Shown here: positions 24,299-33,603 of the stretch, one piece after another
Numbering within the stretch: the first letter of the stretch is position 1
Layout: each line of letters begins with the position of its first letter
From: an uncultured Clostridia bacterium
GTDB taxonomy: Bacteria; Bacillota; Clostridia; Christensenellales; UBA1242
DNA length: 64,000 nucleotides
Assembly: GCA_934793215.1 (NCBI GenBank)
Contig: CAKVOP010000004.1
Coordinates: 1 to 64,000 of the forward strand
Direction of reading: 5' to 3'
Program-made: the position numbers and the translations under genes
Notes under the pieces: model-generated
Told to the model about the DNA's origin: nothing
What the model saw: only the letters and a program-made list of their open reading frames with translations
The model's database searches: none

Positions 24299-26732
24299 TG
24301 AAATGAATTCTAGAAGATTGTTTGAAATGCTATTGGAAAATAACGGATATAAATATAGCACCAAAGTGTATAAGAATCCGAATGAAAATTGTTATTTAGA
24401 AGATGAAAAATCTGAAAACTTTAAAATTGATAAATTATTAGTAAATGCGTCAAAAAGAGGAAATGGAAAAGGGTATCCTGATTTTATAATTTCCATTAAC
24501 AAAGAAAAACAATTAATTATTATTTGTGAAACAAAAGCAAGTACAAGGTATCATGAATCAAAAGATCATCAAATATACGATAAATATGCTGTTGATGGGG
24601 TTTTGCTTTATTCGAGTTTTTTATCTAAAGAATATGATGTGGTTAGTATTGCACTAAGTGGAGAAACTATATCAGATTTTAAAATATCAACATTTCTTCA
24701 GTTAAAGGAAGAAAAATCAGCAAGATTATTATCTAATGAGTTAATGTATACTTTTGATGGTATTATGGATTTATATAAAAACGACACAATAAAACAGAGG
24801 CAATCTTATCATGAGATACTTGATTATGCCAGAACTTTGAATGAAGAATTGCATAGTATTGATATTCCTCATGATTCTCGTGCTTTGTTAATTAGTGGAA
24901 TATTAATTGCTCTTCAAGATCAAACATTTGTTAGGTATTATAATTCATATGAAAAACCAATTGATTTAGCACAAAACTTATTTGAAACAATAAATAGGGT
25001 TCTATCAAATGATAATATTTCTGGAACAAAAAAAGCAAATATGCTATCAACATATGGTTTTATAACCAGTAATGAAAAACTTGCATTATTGGAGAATATT
25101 GATGGACAAAAAAATACAATTTTAAAAGATTTAATAACAGAAATAAAAGAAAAAGTTAAAGATGGATTTTTAGAAAATTATAAATATTATGATGTTTTAG
25201 GAAAATTTTATACCGAATTTCTAAGATATGCAAATGGTGATGCATCTTTGGGTATTGTTTTAACGCCAATGCATATTACTGAACTGTTTGTAGATTTGGC
25301 GAATGTTAATGAAAATAGCATTGTTTATGACAATTGTTGTGGAACTTGTGGATTTTTAATTTCAGCAATGAAAAGAATGTTATCTCTTACTGATGAGTAT
25401 GATTTTAAGAAAAAAGAAATGATTTATAATAATCAACTTATTGGGACAGAAGCTGATTCTAAAATGTTTGCATTGGCTTGTTCTAATATGATGATTAGAG
25501 GTGATGGAAAATCAAATATCTTTTATGGAGACTGTTTTGAAAAAACAGAAGAAATAAAAAAATTGAAACCAACCATTGGATTTTTAAACCCCCCATATTC
25601 TAAAGATAAGAAAAAAGATTCAGATACGGGTAAAATAATAAAAGTTAAAGGCCGTAATGAGTTAGAGTTTATTTATAATAATTTGGAGTGTTTGGAAAGA
25701 GGGTCTACATGTATTGCTATTGTTCCTATTAGATGTTGTTTTGAAAAAAATGATTGGAGGAAAAAATTATTACAAAAACATACTCTAAAAGCGGTAATGT
25801 CTATGAACCCCGAATTATTTATAAATTCTGATGTAGGAACTGTAACTTGTATTATGGTGTTCACAGCAAAAATTCCACATAAAGAAACAAATATGAAGAC
25901 ATGGTTGGCAGATTGGAAAAATGATGGTTTTAGAAAAAATAAAATTGAAGGTAGAGCGGATTTAGATAACAATTGGTCTAATATTAAGGAACAGTGGCTG
26001 AATAATTATAGGGAAAGAATTGATGATAATAAAACATCGGTGCTTCGTGATTTAACGGGGGAAGATGATTGGAGTGTAGAAGCATATTTACCTACTGATT
26101 ATTCCGATGTAAAACCTTCTTTATTTGAAAAAACGATAAAAGACTATGTTTCATATTTATTCAATACAAATCAAATAGATAATATAAGCAATAAACCAAT
26201 TTTAGAAAATTATAAAAACAATACATTATGGGGCTTTATTGATTTGCATTCTCTTTTTTATGTTGGTTCAGAATATAAAGATAACGATATAATAACAGAT
26301 AAGAAAAGTAAAACAAAAGCAGATTTAATGCATTTACCCAATGGAAATTATCCATATATTACGACTTCTTCTGAAAACAATGGAGCAAATGGTTTTTATG
26401 ATGAGTATTCTGCATTTGGCAATTGTTTAACAATTGATTCTGCTGCCTGTGGTAAATGTTTTTATCAAAATCTTAACTTTTCCTATTCTGATCATGTTGA
26501 AAAATTATATCCAAAATTTAAAAATTTTAATGTTTATATAGGGTTGTTTATAGCAACAATAATTAATAAAGAGCATTTTAGATATTCTTATGGAAGAAAA
26601 TATAACCAAGATAGAATAAGAAACACAAAATTATTATTGCCAATTATAAAAGACGATAATGAAATTAAGCCAAACTTCATATTTATGGAAAATTATATAA
26701 AGTCATTAAAATATTCTTCTATAATGATATAA
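24288..26732 (+). CDS. Single-chain restriction-modification enzyme (type IIG-like)
   Basis: An 814-residue fusion. Residues about 45-120 form a PD-(D/E)XK nuclease candidate: D65 in GYPDFIIS and E81-x-K83 in IICETKAS. A helical linker is followed by an N6-adenine methyltransferase: GIVLTPMHITELFVDLA (322-338), motif I VYDNCCGTCGF (about 346-355) and motif IV NPPY (434-437). The C-terminal part, about 620-814, resembles a target-recognition domain of HsdS/type IIG enzymes and ends FMENYIKSLKYS. It should both methylate and cut at one recognition sequence. The gene is more AT-rich than its neighbours and lies in a recombinase-bearing island. The frame is intact. Recognition sequence unknown. 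Confidence 0.85.
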   Translation: MKVNEMNSRRLFEMLLENNGYKYSTKVYKNPNENCYLEDEKSENFKIDKLLVNASKRGNGKGYPDFIISINKEKQLIIICETKASTRYHESKDHQIYDKYAVDGVLLYSSFLSKEYDVVSIALSGETISDFKISTFLQLKEEKSARLLSNELMYTFDGIMDLYKNDTIKQRQSYHEILDYARTLNEELHSIDIPHDSRALLISGILIALQDQTFVRYYNSYEKPIDLAQNLFETINRVLSNDNISGTKKANMLSTYGFITSNEKLALLENIDGQKNTILKDLITEIKEKVKDGFLENYKYYDVLGKFYTEFLRYANGDASLGIVLTPMHITELFVDLANVNENSIVYDNCCGTCGFLISAMKRMLSLTDEYDFKKKEMIYNNQLIGTEADSKMFALACSNMMIRGDGKSNIFYGDCFEKTEEIKKLKPTIGFLNPPYSKDKKKDSDTGKIIKVKGRNELEFIYNNLECLERGSTCIAIVPIRCCFEKNDWRKKLLQKHTLKAVMSMNPELFINSDVGTVTCIMVFTAKIPHKETNMKTWLADWKNDGFRKNKIEGRADLDNNWSNIKEQWLNNYRERIDDNKTSVLRDLTGEDDWSVEAYLPTDYSDVKPSLFEKTIKDYVSYLFNTNQIDNISNKPILENYKNNTLWGFIDLHSLFYVGSEYKDNDIITDKKSKTKADLMHLPNGNYPYITTSSENNGANGFYDEYSAFGNCLTIDSAACGKCFYQNLNFSYSDHVEKLYPKFKNFNVYIGLFIATIINKEHFRYSYGRKYNQDRIRNTKLLLPIIKDDNEIKPNFIFMENYIKSLKYSSIMI

Positions 26733-26842
26733 GCTTTGTTAAAATCATCATTTATTGCCTCTCTTTTTGCGATAAAAGAAAAAAGTGACTGAAAAATTTG
26801 GCAATAAAATTAAATTTTTAAAAATAATTTATATGGCTAAAT

Positions 26843-26872
26843 CTCTGATAAAATCAGAGGTTTTCTTTTTTT
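26843..26872 (+). terminator. Terminator after the restriction gene
   Basis: CTCTGA-TAAAA-TCAGAG followed by a T-rich run. Confidence 0.85.
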
Positions 26873-26932
26873 AGGTAAAGAAATTCAATGTAAAAAGTGA
26901 CTTATAATACCCCTTATATAGAGGAGGTGTTT

Positions 26933-26983
26933 ATGAGTAAGAAGATCGAAAACGGAAGAGAAAAAATGCTTAATTTTTCTTAA
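26933..26983 (+). CDS. Putative 16-residue peptide
   Basis: Short frame MSKKIENGREKMLNFS behind a very strong GAGGAGGTG ribosome site, with TATAAT about 30 nt upstream. The end of the frame lies in a GCTTAA/TTAAGC hairpin. It may be a leader peptide or the remnant of a lost gene. Real translation is uncertain. Confidence 0.35.
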   Translation: MSKKIENGREKMLNFS

Positions 26984-26994
26984 GCAGGAAAAGA

Positions 26995-27102
26995 GGTGTA
27001 ACAAAATGAAAATAACGGGGCTAAAAGTGGCGTAAATTCAGCATTTCAATTGAAACAGTGTTTTAGCCCCAAGAAACAAATTGTATCATTTTGTTTTACA
27101 CC
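26995..27102. repeat. 108-bp structured inverted repeat
   Basis: Outer arms GGTGTAACAAAATGA and TCATTTTGTTTTACACC, inner arms GGGGCTAAAA (27017-27026) and TTTTAGCCCC (27061-27070), and a 12-bp palindrome TTTCAATTGAAA in the loop. It could fold as a long RNA hairpin, be a small non-autonomous element, or be a recombinase-binding site. No clear target-site duplication was seen. Confidence 0.6.
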
Positions 27103-27205
27103 CTTTAAAACACAACTGGGAAACCCAGTTTACCTTTAATTAGATATTTATTTAATAAGAAAAAATTTCATTGTCCCTCTAATTGCAATGAAAAGGAAAT
27201 CTTAT

Positions 27206-27454
27206 ATGAATAAAAACATACAAATAATAAATTTACTAAATGGAGATGAGAAAATAACAAAGATTGAAATAGATAAAACTACTTTAGAAATAGGTGCTTA
27301 TTTTTTAAAAAATATACTTAAGAATTTTTTGAGAGATAATGGAGATATAGAGAAAATTAAAAAAGAATATTCATGTTTTGGCTGGACTTGTGAAAGTGTT
27401 TGTGATATGTGTGTTTGTGACGATTCAAAAAGGAGTACAATAAGTGAAAAGTAA
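27206..27454 (+). CDS. Small Cys-rich-tail protein of the island
   Basis: An 82-residue protein. The N-terminal 60 residues are helical and charged; the tail holds a cysteine cluster (CFGWTCESVCDMCVCDD) that could bind metal. The start at 27206 is preferred because AAAGGAAA lies about 8 nt upstream; 27188 is an alternative. It overlaps the recombinase GTG start by 11 nt, so it is co-translated with it. Not recognised; possibly a recombination accessory factor, by position only. Confidence 0.6.
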   Translation: MNKNIQIINLLNGDEKITKIEIDKTTLEIGAYFLKNILKNFLRDNGDIEKIKKEYSCFGWTCESVCDMCVCDDSKRSTISEK

Positions 27455-29045
27455 AGTGGTAATATATGCAAGATTCAGTTCTCATAGTCAAACCGAACAA
27501 TCAATAGAAGGACAACTTCGTGAATGCTATGAGTTTGCAAAAAGAAATGATTATGTGGTTGTTAATGAGTATATTGACCGAGCCATTTCTGGTATGACTG
27601 ACAACAGGCCAGCATTTTTGCAAATGATTGAAGATAGCAAAAAGAAAGAGTTTGAATATGTGCTTGTATACCAACTAGACAGGTTTGCACGAAGCAGATA
27701 TGATAGTGCAAATTACAAAGCAAAACTAAAAAAGAATAATATTCGTGTAATTTCTGCCAAAGAAAATATAACCACTGATGCAAGTGGAGTTTTGATGGAA
27801 AGTGTGTTGGAAGGTATGGCTGAATATTATTCAGCAGAACTTTCACAAAAAGTTAAAAGAGGTATTCACGAAAGCCTGCTAAAAGGCAACTATATTGGTG
27901 GATATATTCTGTATGGTTATGATGTCGTGAATAAAAAATATGTGATAAACGAAACCGAAAGCAAGATTGTAAGACAAATTTTTGATGACTATGCAAATGG
28001 TATCAAGACAACGCAAATCGTTGAAAATTTAAACAATAAAGGACTTAAAACAAAGCAAGGATTAAAGTTTTCAATTAACATAATTTCTAAAATGCTACGA
28101 AACACAAAGTATATGGGTAAATGTATTTTGGACAATGTTGAATACACGAATATATTTCCAGCAATCATTGATGAAAATACTTTTAGAAGGTGCAATTTAA
28201 TTATGGATGAACACAAACATAGACAAAGAAAAAAGGAAGATGACGATATTTATATTTTAAGTGGTAAATTATATTGTGGGCATTGTGGCAACTTAATGAC
28301 AGCTGAAACTGGAACAAGTAAAACGGGAGCAATTCATAAATACTATAAATGCTATGGTAAAAAGCGAAAAGTTTGTGATTGCGACAAGAGAAATGTAAGA
28401 AAAGAAGATATAGAAAATTTTGTTTTTGAAAAGACAAAGGAATATGTTTTGCAACCAAACATAATTGAACAAATAGCAGATGTTGTTGTAAATAAATTTA
28501 ATAGTGAAATTTCTGAAAATGCTGTTTTGGGAAGATTAACTGAAGAATTAAAACAAAAAGAAAAGTCAATATCAGCAATGCTAGATGCTATTGAAAAAGG
28601 AATATTTACAAATTCAACACAAGAAAGACTTTTAAAATTGGAAAATGATAAAGCAATTTTAGAAGAAAAAATTGCAGTAGAAAGAGCCCATTCGTTAAAA
28701 CCACTTGAAAAGAAAAATATTGTAAATTTCTTAAAAATATATGCAAGTAAAGATTTTGATAGTGTTAGAGATAGAAATGACTTTTTTAACAATTTTATTT
28801 CAAGAGTAAATTTGTATGATGATAGAATTACTATTGTTTATAACACAAGCCTAAACCCAACTGAAGAAATATATAATAAGCCTGATAATGACCCAAATAA
28901 CAACGACAACAATGGTGGCACTATAATTTATAAAACCGAACTAAACTTTGAGAATGAGCAAGAAAAAAGTCGTTCAAACTCTGATGAGTTCAAACGACTA
29001 TTGAATGGCGGAGAGATAGGGATTCGAACCCCAGGAGGCTGTTAA
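27444..29045 (+). CDS. Large serine recombinase
   Basis: A 533-residue site-specific recombinase starting at GTG. N-terminal resolvase domain: YARFSSHSQTEQSIEGQL with the catalytic Ser near residue 11, YQLDRFARSRYDS, and EGMAEYYSAELS. A recombinase domain, a zinc ribbon (LYCGHCGNLM ... YYKCYGKKRKVCDCD, about 278-312) and a coiled coil (about 355-420) follow. It would integrate and excise the island. The frame runs into tRNA-Ser on the opposite strand, and the last 13 residues (NGGEIGIRTPGGC) are simply the complement of the tRNA 3' half. This suggests the integration junction lies near 29000 and the native C-terminus may differ in the circular form. Confidence 0.9.
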   Translation: MKSKVVIYARFSSHSQTEQSIEGQLRECYEFAKRNDYVVVNEYIDRAISGMTDNRPAFLQMIEDSKKKEFEYVLVYQLDRFARSRYDSANYKAKLKKNNIRVISAKENITTDASGVLMESVLEGMAEYYSAELSQKVKRGIHESLLKGNYIGGYILYGYDVVNKKYVINETESKIVRQIFDDYANGIKTTQIVENLNNKGLKTKQGLKFSINIISKMLRNTKYMGKCILDNVEYTNIFPAIIDENTFRRCNLIMDEHKHRQRKKEDDDIYILSGKLYCGHCGNLMTAETGTSKTGAIHKYYKCYGKKRKVCDCDKRNVRKEDIENFVFEKTKEYVLQPNIIEQIADVVVNKFNSEISENAVLGRLTEELKQKEKSISAMLDAIEKGIFTNSTQERLLKLENDKAILEEKIAVERAHSLKPLEKKNIVNFLKIYASKDFDSVRDRNDFFNNFISRVNLYDDRITIVYNTSLNPTEEIYNKPDNDPNNNDNNGGTIIYKTELNFENEQEKSRSNSDEFKRLLNGGEIGIRTPGGC

Positions 29046-29094
29046 CCTCAACGGTTTTCAAGACCGCCGCTTTCGACCGCTCAGCCATCTCTCC
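29006..29094 (-). tRNA. tRNA-Ser (TGA)
   Basis: An 89-nt class II tRNA on the minus strand with a long variable arm and encoded CCA. Acceptor GGAGAGAT..., anticodon loop CTTGAAA (anticodon TGA), T arm GGTTCGAATCCC. Its 3' half overlaps the end of the serine recombinase frame, marking the right edge of the island. Confidence 0.94.
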
Positions 29095-29394
29095 ATATTT
29101 GATTGATATCTCTTCATTGAGACAATGTCAATTATACATATTTTTTGCGATTTTGCAAGTGATTTTGTTAAATTTTTATTATTTTATTTAAATTTATACT
29201 TTTCCCTGTCGACCATTGCGGTAAATTTTGCTAAAATAGGAATAAAGAAACTTGCTTTAAAATCGTGAGTTCCGCCTTGTACGTAAAAATGTTAATAAGA
29301 AAAGATTACAAAAGATTAATTTATAGATTGCACTTTAAACATGTTTTAGTAAAGGACTCGCTATTAAATACAATTTGTGTTATAATATAAAAGA
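29095..29394. other. Intergenic stretch before the M60 gene
   Basis: AT-rich, no recognised gene. It ends with an extended -10 promoter TGTGTTATAAT (TATAAT at 29381-29386) lacking a clear -35 box. Confidence 0.5.
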
Positions 29395-29501
29395 GGTGTG
29401 GAATGTGTAATTGATTTAGTCCATTAAGTCTATACGGCTACCACATTAGTGATAAAAATTCTTGGCGAGTAGGGTTGTAAACAACTTGACTTTCGCACAT
29501 C
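29395..29501 (+). promoter_or_regulatory. Structured 5' leader of the M60 peptidase gene
   Basis: A possible three-way junction: GGTGTG (29395-29400) with CACATC (29496-29501), AATGTG (29402-29407) with CACATT (29442-29447), and a GTTG-TAAA-CAAC hairpin near 29474-29485. It lies directly after the promoter and about 75 nt before the start. It matches no riboswitch I know (not S-box, TPP, purine or c-di-GMP-I). Confidence 0.4.
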
Positions 29502-29576
29502 AAAATTAAGTAGGTAATTTATATTTTCTTTAACAAATTATTTAATAATTAAAAACAATAATTATGAGGAGGGTAA

Positions 29577-32500
29577 GTGTCTAAAAGCAAAATAGTGAGA
29601 ATAATATCTGCATGCTTTGTCCTTTGCGGAGGAGGATTGTTGGCGTTAAATAATTCGCCATTTATAGGCACAGCGGAGGAATACGTTTCATTTTATAGTG
29701 AGTCTAACGCTCCAATCTTTTATGGTGCGACAAAAATAACTATTGATAAAAATGTCGTTGATGTTTTTGATCCGTTAGACGCTCGTTTTAGAATCTTTGC
29801 AAAGGATTTTGAAGATGGAGATTTGACGCCAAGTATACAATGCACTTCAAATAATGTTATTGCCAATGTCGAAGGTGAATACGCTGTCAAATATAAGGTT
29901 AATGACTCCCATGGTAACAGCACTGAAATTTCTGTTCCAGTGATTGTAAACGCAGAAGAAAACGGAGTTTGCAAAATTGAAAGAACAATTTATACAATGC
30001 CTTCTTTATGGAACATGAGTTTGGTTGGAACAGAGAGGTGCAATAATGGCGATAGCCAAATGATGGGTATATTTTTGCCAAAGGGAAGTAGTGCAAAAGT
30101 TAAACTTATTGAAGGCGAGAAAGATTTAAAAATCACTTTTTTCACAAACACACGCAGTCAAAACAGTTTTGCTTCGGTGAAAGCAGGTAAAGACGACTAT
30201 ACTACATTACAAAATTTTAATAATAATATTAATTATGATGGAGTACCTTTGATAACCACGCCACGATTAAATGAAAGTGGCTTGATAGATAAAACATATA
30301 AAATAGAGGTTGTTTTTGACAGCACCGTAAAAGAACTTAATTATTATCACTATAAAGATAGTGAAGAGTTATTTGGGACAAAATGGTCTGCAAGCGGTAA
30401 CTCATTTGGGGTTGTAGACGGTGAGGCGATGATGGTGGTCGTTCCATATTTTGATAAAGATAAAATCTCAAATTATAATGATAATGGCTCGTTTAAATTC
30501 CCGATTGGAAGTATTGATGATTTTTTGGAGTACACTCTTGAAGTCGTAAACCGAATGGATAAAATGATTGGCTTAGAGTTTGACGCAAAAAATGCCCTTG
30601 ACCAAAATTTTAGAACAAAATGTTTAATTGTTGCTGATGCAGGGTATGGTAGTGGAGCCTATTATATGGGAACATTCATAGGAATAAGCAGTGCTTCGGT
30701 ATCTGCCGCATTTCAATATGGGTGGGGAACCTTGCATGAAATAGCACATGGTTATCAAGGTACGCTTGGAAAGGGGGCGAACAGCAAAGGAAGCCTCTAC
30801 TTAAATGAAACAGGGAACAATATTCTTGCACACTACATTCAAATGGATAGGACTCTTTACAAAAAAACAGATAGTTATATTGGTTTACTTTCTAGTGCAG
30901 AGCAAAAAATGAATGAAAGTCGAAAGTCAAAAGTAAGAGAAGGCAAAACGATTTTTAATAATGATAATGGCACATATACTAACACTCAAGAAAAATTGTA
31001 CTGCATTGTAAATTTGCTTGATAATTTTGAGGGTTCCGTAACCTATGGCAAACTTTTTAAGTATTTTCGCAAAATAGCTTATGAAAGTGGAGTAAACGCA
31101 TTTTCTGTTGCTGACATATACGCAAGATTTTTTGCCGATGAATATGGGGCAAATATTATTCCATATTTAAAGTCTTGGACTATGGAAATCTCAAATGAAA
31201 CTTGCAGGGAGATTATGGAAAAAAATCTGCCAGCATATGTGATTACCGCTGACGGTGTAGGGAATGAAAACCTTGAAGAATTTAAACAAAATAATGATAT
31301 TACGCTGGATTATGGACTAGTTAATGAAGAAATAGTTAGACAAGAACACATTCAAGGAAACTTAAATTTAAAAATAGAAATAGATGATTTTAGCAAGATA
31401 AAAGGTGAGAGTGTGGGACTTTTCTATCAAAGTCATCTTGTAAAAATGGCAGTAATAAAAAATACAGAAGTTGAATTTAAGAATTTGCAAGCAGGAACTT
31501 ATGAAGTAAGGATGCCAACCATTTATGGATATAATAATTCATTTTGCATGGCGACCATTTGTAATGGCGAAAATGAAGTAACGCATAAGTATTCTCACAT
31601 AGTTCTTCCTGATTATTCAACAATCACTCATCAAACAAGTATAAGAATTTATGGTGTAAACAATACACTTGGGTACACTTTGGATTTTAACAATAACTAT
31701 TCAAAGGCAAAAATAACGCTTGGCGCTGCCAATATGGGAAACCTCACAAATTACTGGAAAAACAAGCCAGACGAAACATATATAAAAGTGATTATAAGAA
31801 ATGACCAAAGAGAAGAGATTTCTGCATTGCAAATAAAGGGTGGTGAATATTTTATCAATCAGCCACTTGAAAATGCAAATGTTGATATCAAAATTGGCTA
31901 TACAATTATTGTTTCAACTTTTCGTCCCGGACTCGTAAAAGTATATTCACAATTAACACAAAATCAAATTTTGGAATACACAACAAATTCATCTTCTGGT
32001 GAAGTGCAAGAGTTGCAAGATATTGAGTTTGAGGTGACTCAATATGGCTTAAAACTATGTGAAAATGGATTTGATGAACGAAAAGTTCTCTATGAAGAAG
32101 GAAAGGGGAAAATTGTTAAGATAATTGATGATTATTTACTCACTGCTACCGATGATAAACTAGATAAAAATTATGTTGATGTTGAGAAGAAAGCGGAGGT
32201 AATAAATGCCTATGAATATCTTGACGAAGAAGACAAACTTCAATATAAAACTTTTGTCGAAAGAATCAAATCGGGTGGGAAGCCTCAAATAAAATCTCAA
32301 TGTGAAAAATATGTAGTGAAAAAGAATGCGGACTTTCAAGCGACAGAACTATTTACAATTATTGATAATGAAGATGGAGAAATCGGAATTGATGATGAAA
32401 GAGTCTCCATTGAAACAAACCTTGATCTTCAAAGAGAAGGAGAGTATTATATTTTTGTAAGTGTTTGTGACAATGATGGGAATATTTCAACCAAAATGGT

Positions 32501-32636
32501 TGTTGTTGAAGTAATAAACAGACCTGAAATAGGCATTATTATTGCGGTCATATTGGCGGGTGCTATTGGTTTTGTAGTGGTGGCGTGGCTACTCAATAAA
32601 AGACGCCATAAAAAGAAATATGAAAAAAAGAATTAA
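29577..32636 (+). CDS. Exported M60-like (mucin-type) zinc metallopeptidase
   Basis: A 1019-residue surface protein starting at GTG behind GAGGAGGG. Signal peptide about 1-30. An Ig/HYR-like domain at about 45-125 (DARFRIFAKDFEDGDLTP). The M60/enhancin-type catalytic part spans about 140-560, with H387-E-I-A-H391 in GTLHEIAHGYQ and a downstream LNETGNNILAHY glutamate. Beta-rich domains follow, and a second HYR-like unit near 940-985 (TIIDNEDGEIGIDDERVSIE). The C-terminus has a membrane segment (IGIIIAVILAGAIGFVVVAW) and a basic tail, so it is anchored. M60 enzymes of gut bacteria cleave mucin-type glycoproteins; that activity here is inferred. Possibly regulated by the structured leader. Confidence 0.88.
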   Translation: MSKSKIVRIISACFVLCGGGLLALNNSPFIGTAEEYVSFYSESNAPIFYGATKITIDKNVVDVFDPLDARFRIFAKDFEDGDLTPSIQCTSNNVIANVEGEYAVKYKVNDSHGNSTEISVPVIVNAEENGVCKIERTIYTMPSLWNMSLVGTERCNNGDSQMMGIFLPKGSSAKVKLIEGEKDLKITFFTNTRSQNSFASVKAGKDDYTTLQNFNNNINYDGVPLITTPRLNESGLIDKTYKIEVVFDSTVKELNYYHYKDSEELFGTKWSASGNSFGVVDGEAMMVVVPYFDKDKISNYNDNGSFKFPIGSIDDFLEYTLEVVNRMDKMIGLEFDAKNALDQNFRTKCLIVADAGYGSGAYYMGTFIGISSASVSAAFQYGWGTLHEIAHGYQGTLGKGANSKGSLYLNETGNNILAHYIQMDRTLYKKTDSYIGLLSSAEQKMNESRKSKVREGKTIFNNDNGTYTNTQEKLYCIVNLLDNFEGSVTYGKLFKYFRKIAYESGVNAFSVADIYARFFADEYGANIIPYLKSWTMEISNETCREIMEKNLPAYVITADGVGNENLEEFKQNNDITLDYGLVNEEIVRQEHIQGNLNLKIEIDDFSKIKGESVGLFYQSHLVKMAVIKNTEVEFKNLQAGTYEVRMPTIYGYNNSFCMATICNGENEVTHKYSHIVLPDYSTITHQTSIRIYGVNNTLGYTLDFNNNYSKAKITLGAANMGNLTNYWKNKPDETYIKVIIRNDQREEISALQIKGGEYFINQPLENANVDIKIGYTIIVSTFRPGLVKVYSQLTQNQILEYTTNSSSGEVQELQDIEFEVTQYGLKLCENGFDERKVLYEEGKGKIVKIIDDYLLTATDDKLDKNYVDVEKKAEVINAYEYLDEEDKLQYKTFVERIKSGGKPQIKSQCEKYVVKKNADFQATELFTIIDNEDGEIGIDDERVSIETNLDLQREGEYYIFVSVCDNDGNISTKMVVVEVINRPEIGIIIAVILAGAIGFVVVAWLLNKRRHKKKYEKKN

Positions 32637-32669
32637 AAAAGGAATCAAAAATTTTGATTCTTTTTTTTG
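32635..32669 (+). terminator. Terminator after the M60 gene
   Basis: AAGGAATCAAAA / TTTTGATTCTTTT stem plus T run. Confidence 0.88.
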
Positions 32670-32718
32670 GTAAAAGTATTAATTTTGCTTCATAAATGTA
32701 GCGAATGTGATTAAATCT

Positions 32719-33483
32719 TTATAACACCTTAACAGTGAATTCGACCGTGATTTTGCCTTGGGCAGGAAGGTCTTCAAGTGCGAATCCAGTTGCTGGGTCA
32801 AAGATTGTCTTTTCTACACCATTAACTTTTACGCTGTTTTCAACAAATTGAGTGCCGTTTGGGATTTTGTCTTCAAAGTAAAGGTCAGTGTTGTCAATGG
32901 TTCCACTGTTGGTAATTTCAATGGTGTAAACGATTTCGTCGCCACTTTTAACGGCGGTAGTGCTGGCAGTTTTAAGTAGGTAAACTTCATTGTTTAACAA
33001 TGCAATGCGGGCGGTGTTGGAAGTTAAAGCAAACTGTTTTTCATCTAATGTAAAATTAATAGTTGATGCAAGCGTTATTTCATCAACCTCTGGGTATTCA
33101 TCGATTAAAATTTTGTAACTAATTTCACATTCTCCACCCAAAGAGCCGACGGTTGCTACAAGGTCAAATCCTGCAATAGGGTCGAGTTCTTCACGCTCCA
33201 ACGAACCGACCTTGACAGAACCTGCGACAAAACTTGCTCCCGTTGATAGGGTGTCTTGAAAGTGGAAATCTTCAAGGTTTACGTCTGTGTTATTTGTGAT
33301 TTTGGTCGTTACTAAAATTTCGTCTTTTGGGATAGCCCAATTTTTTTGTGCTTGTTTCTCTACTATAATGTCTGTATCCACTTTGTTTATCCTCTGCGTA
33401 TTGCTTATGCTTGTTACGCTTACTTTTTCACCCGCTTTATTTTGTATATACGAATTTAGTTGTGCCGAGTTTAGTATAGCCAT
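32719..33483 (-). CDS. DUF11-repeat protein
   Basis: A 254-residue protein with two DUF11 beta-sandwich units, at about residues 45-145 (TTKITNNTDVNLEDFHFQDT) and 170-254 (YTIEITNSGTIDNTDLYFED). DUF11 domains are normally extracellular stalk modules, sometimes with isopeptide bonds. This protein has no signal peptide (MAILNSAQLNSYIQNKAGEK) and no sortase motif or membrane anchor, which is unusual. TAGGAG lies about 6 nt before the ATG. Monocistronic. Function unknown; export by an unknown route is possible. Confidence 0.8.
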   Translation of the reverse strand: MAILNSAQLNSYIQNKAGEKVSVTSISNTQRINKVDTDIIVEKQAQKNWAIPKDEILVTTKITNNTDVNLEDFHFQDTLSTGASFVAGSVKVGSLEREELDPIAGFDLVATVGSLGGECEISYKILIDEYPEVDEITLASTINFTLDEKQFALTSNTARIALLNNEVYLLKTASTTAVKSGDEIVYTIEITNSGTIDNTDLYFEDKIPNGTQFVENSVKVNGVEKTIFDPATGFALEDLPAQGKITVEFTVKVL

Positions 33484-33557
33484 GCTTTTCTCCTAATTCA
33501 GTGTATTCATTTGCTTTCTCAAAGGTTAACATGGTTTACTCATTATACAAATTTCCT

Positions 33558-33586
33558 TTGACAAAGATAAATAGAAATAGTATAAT
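33558..33586 (+). promoter_or_regulatory. Consensus promoter for the zinc-ribbon gene
   Basis: TTGACA, 17-nt spacer, TATAAT; 18 nt before the ATG. Confidence 0.88.
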
Positions 33587-33603
33587 GTTGCAGAGGTGGA
33601 AAA

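Noticed and set aside
29006..29045. Last 13 residues of the serine recombinase as a real domain
   Set aside because: They are the reverse complement of tRNA-Ser and are best read as an insertion-site artefact.
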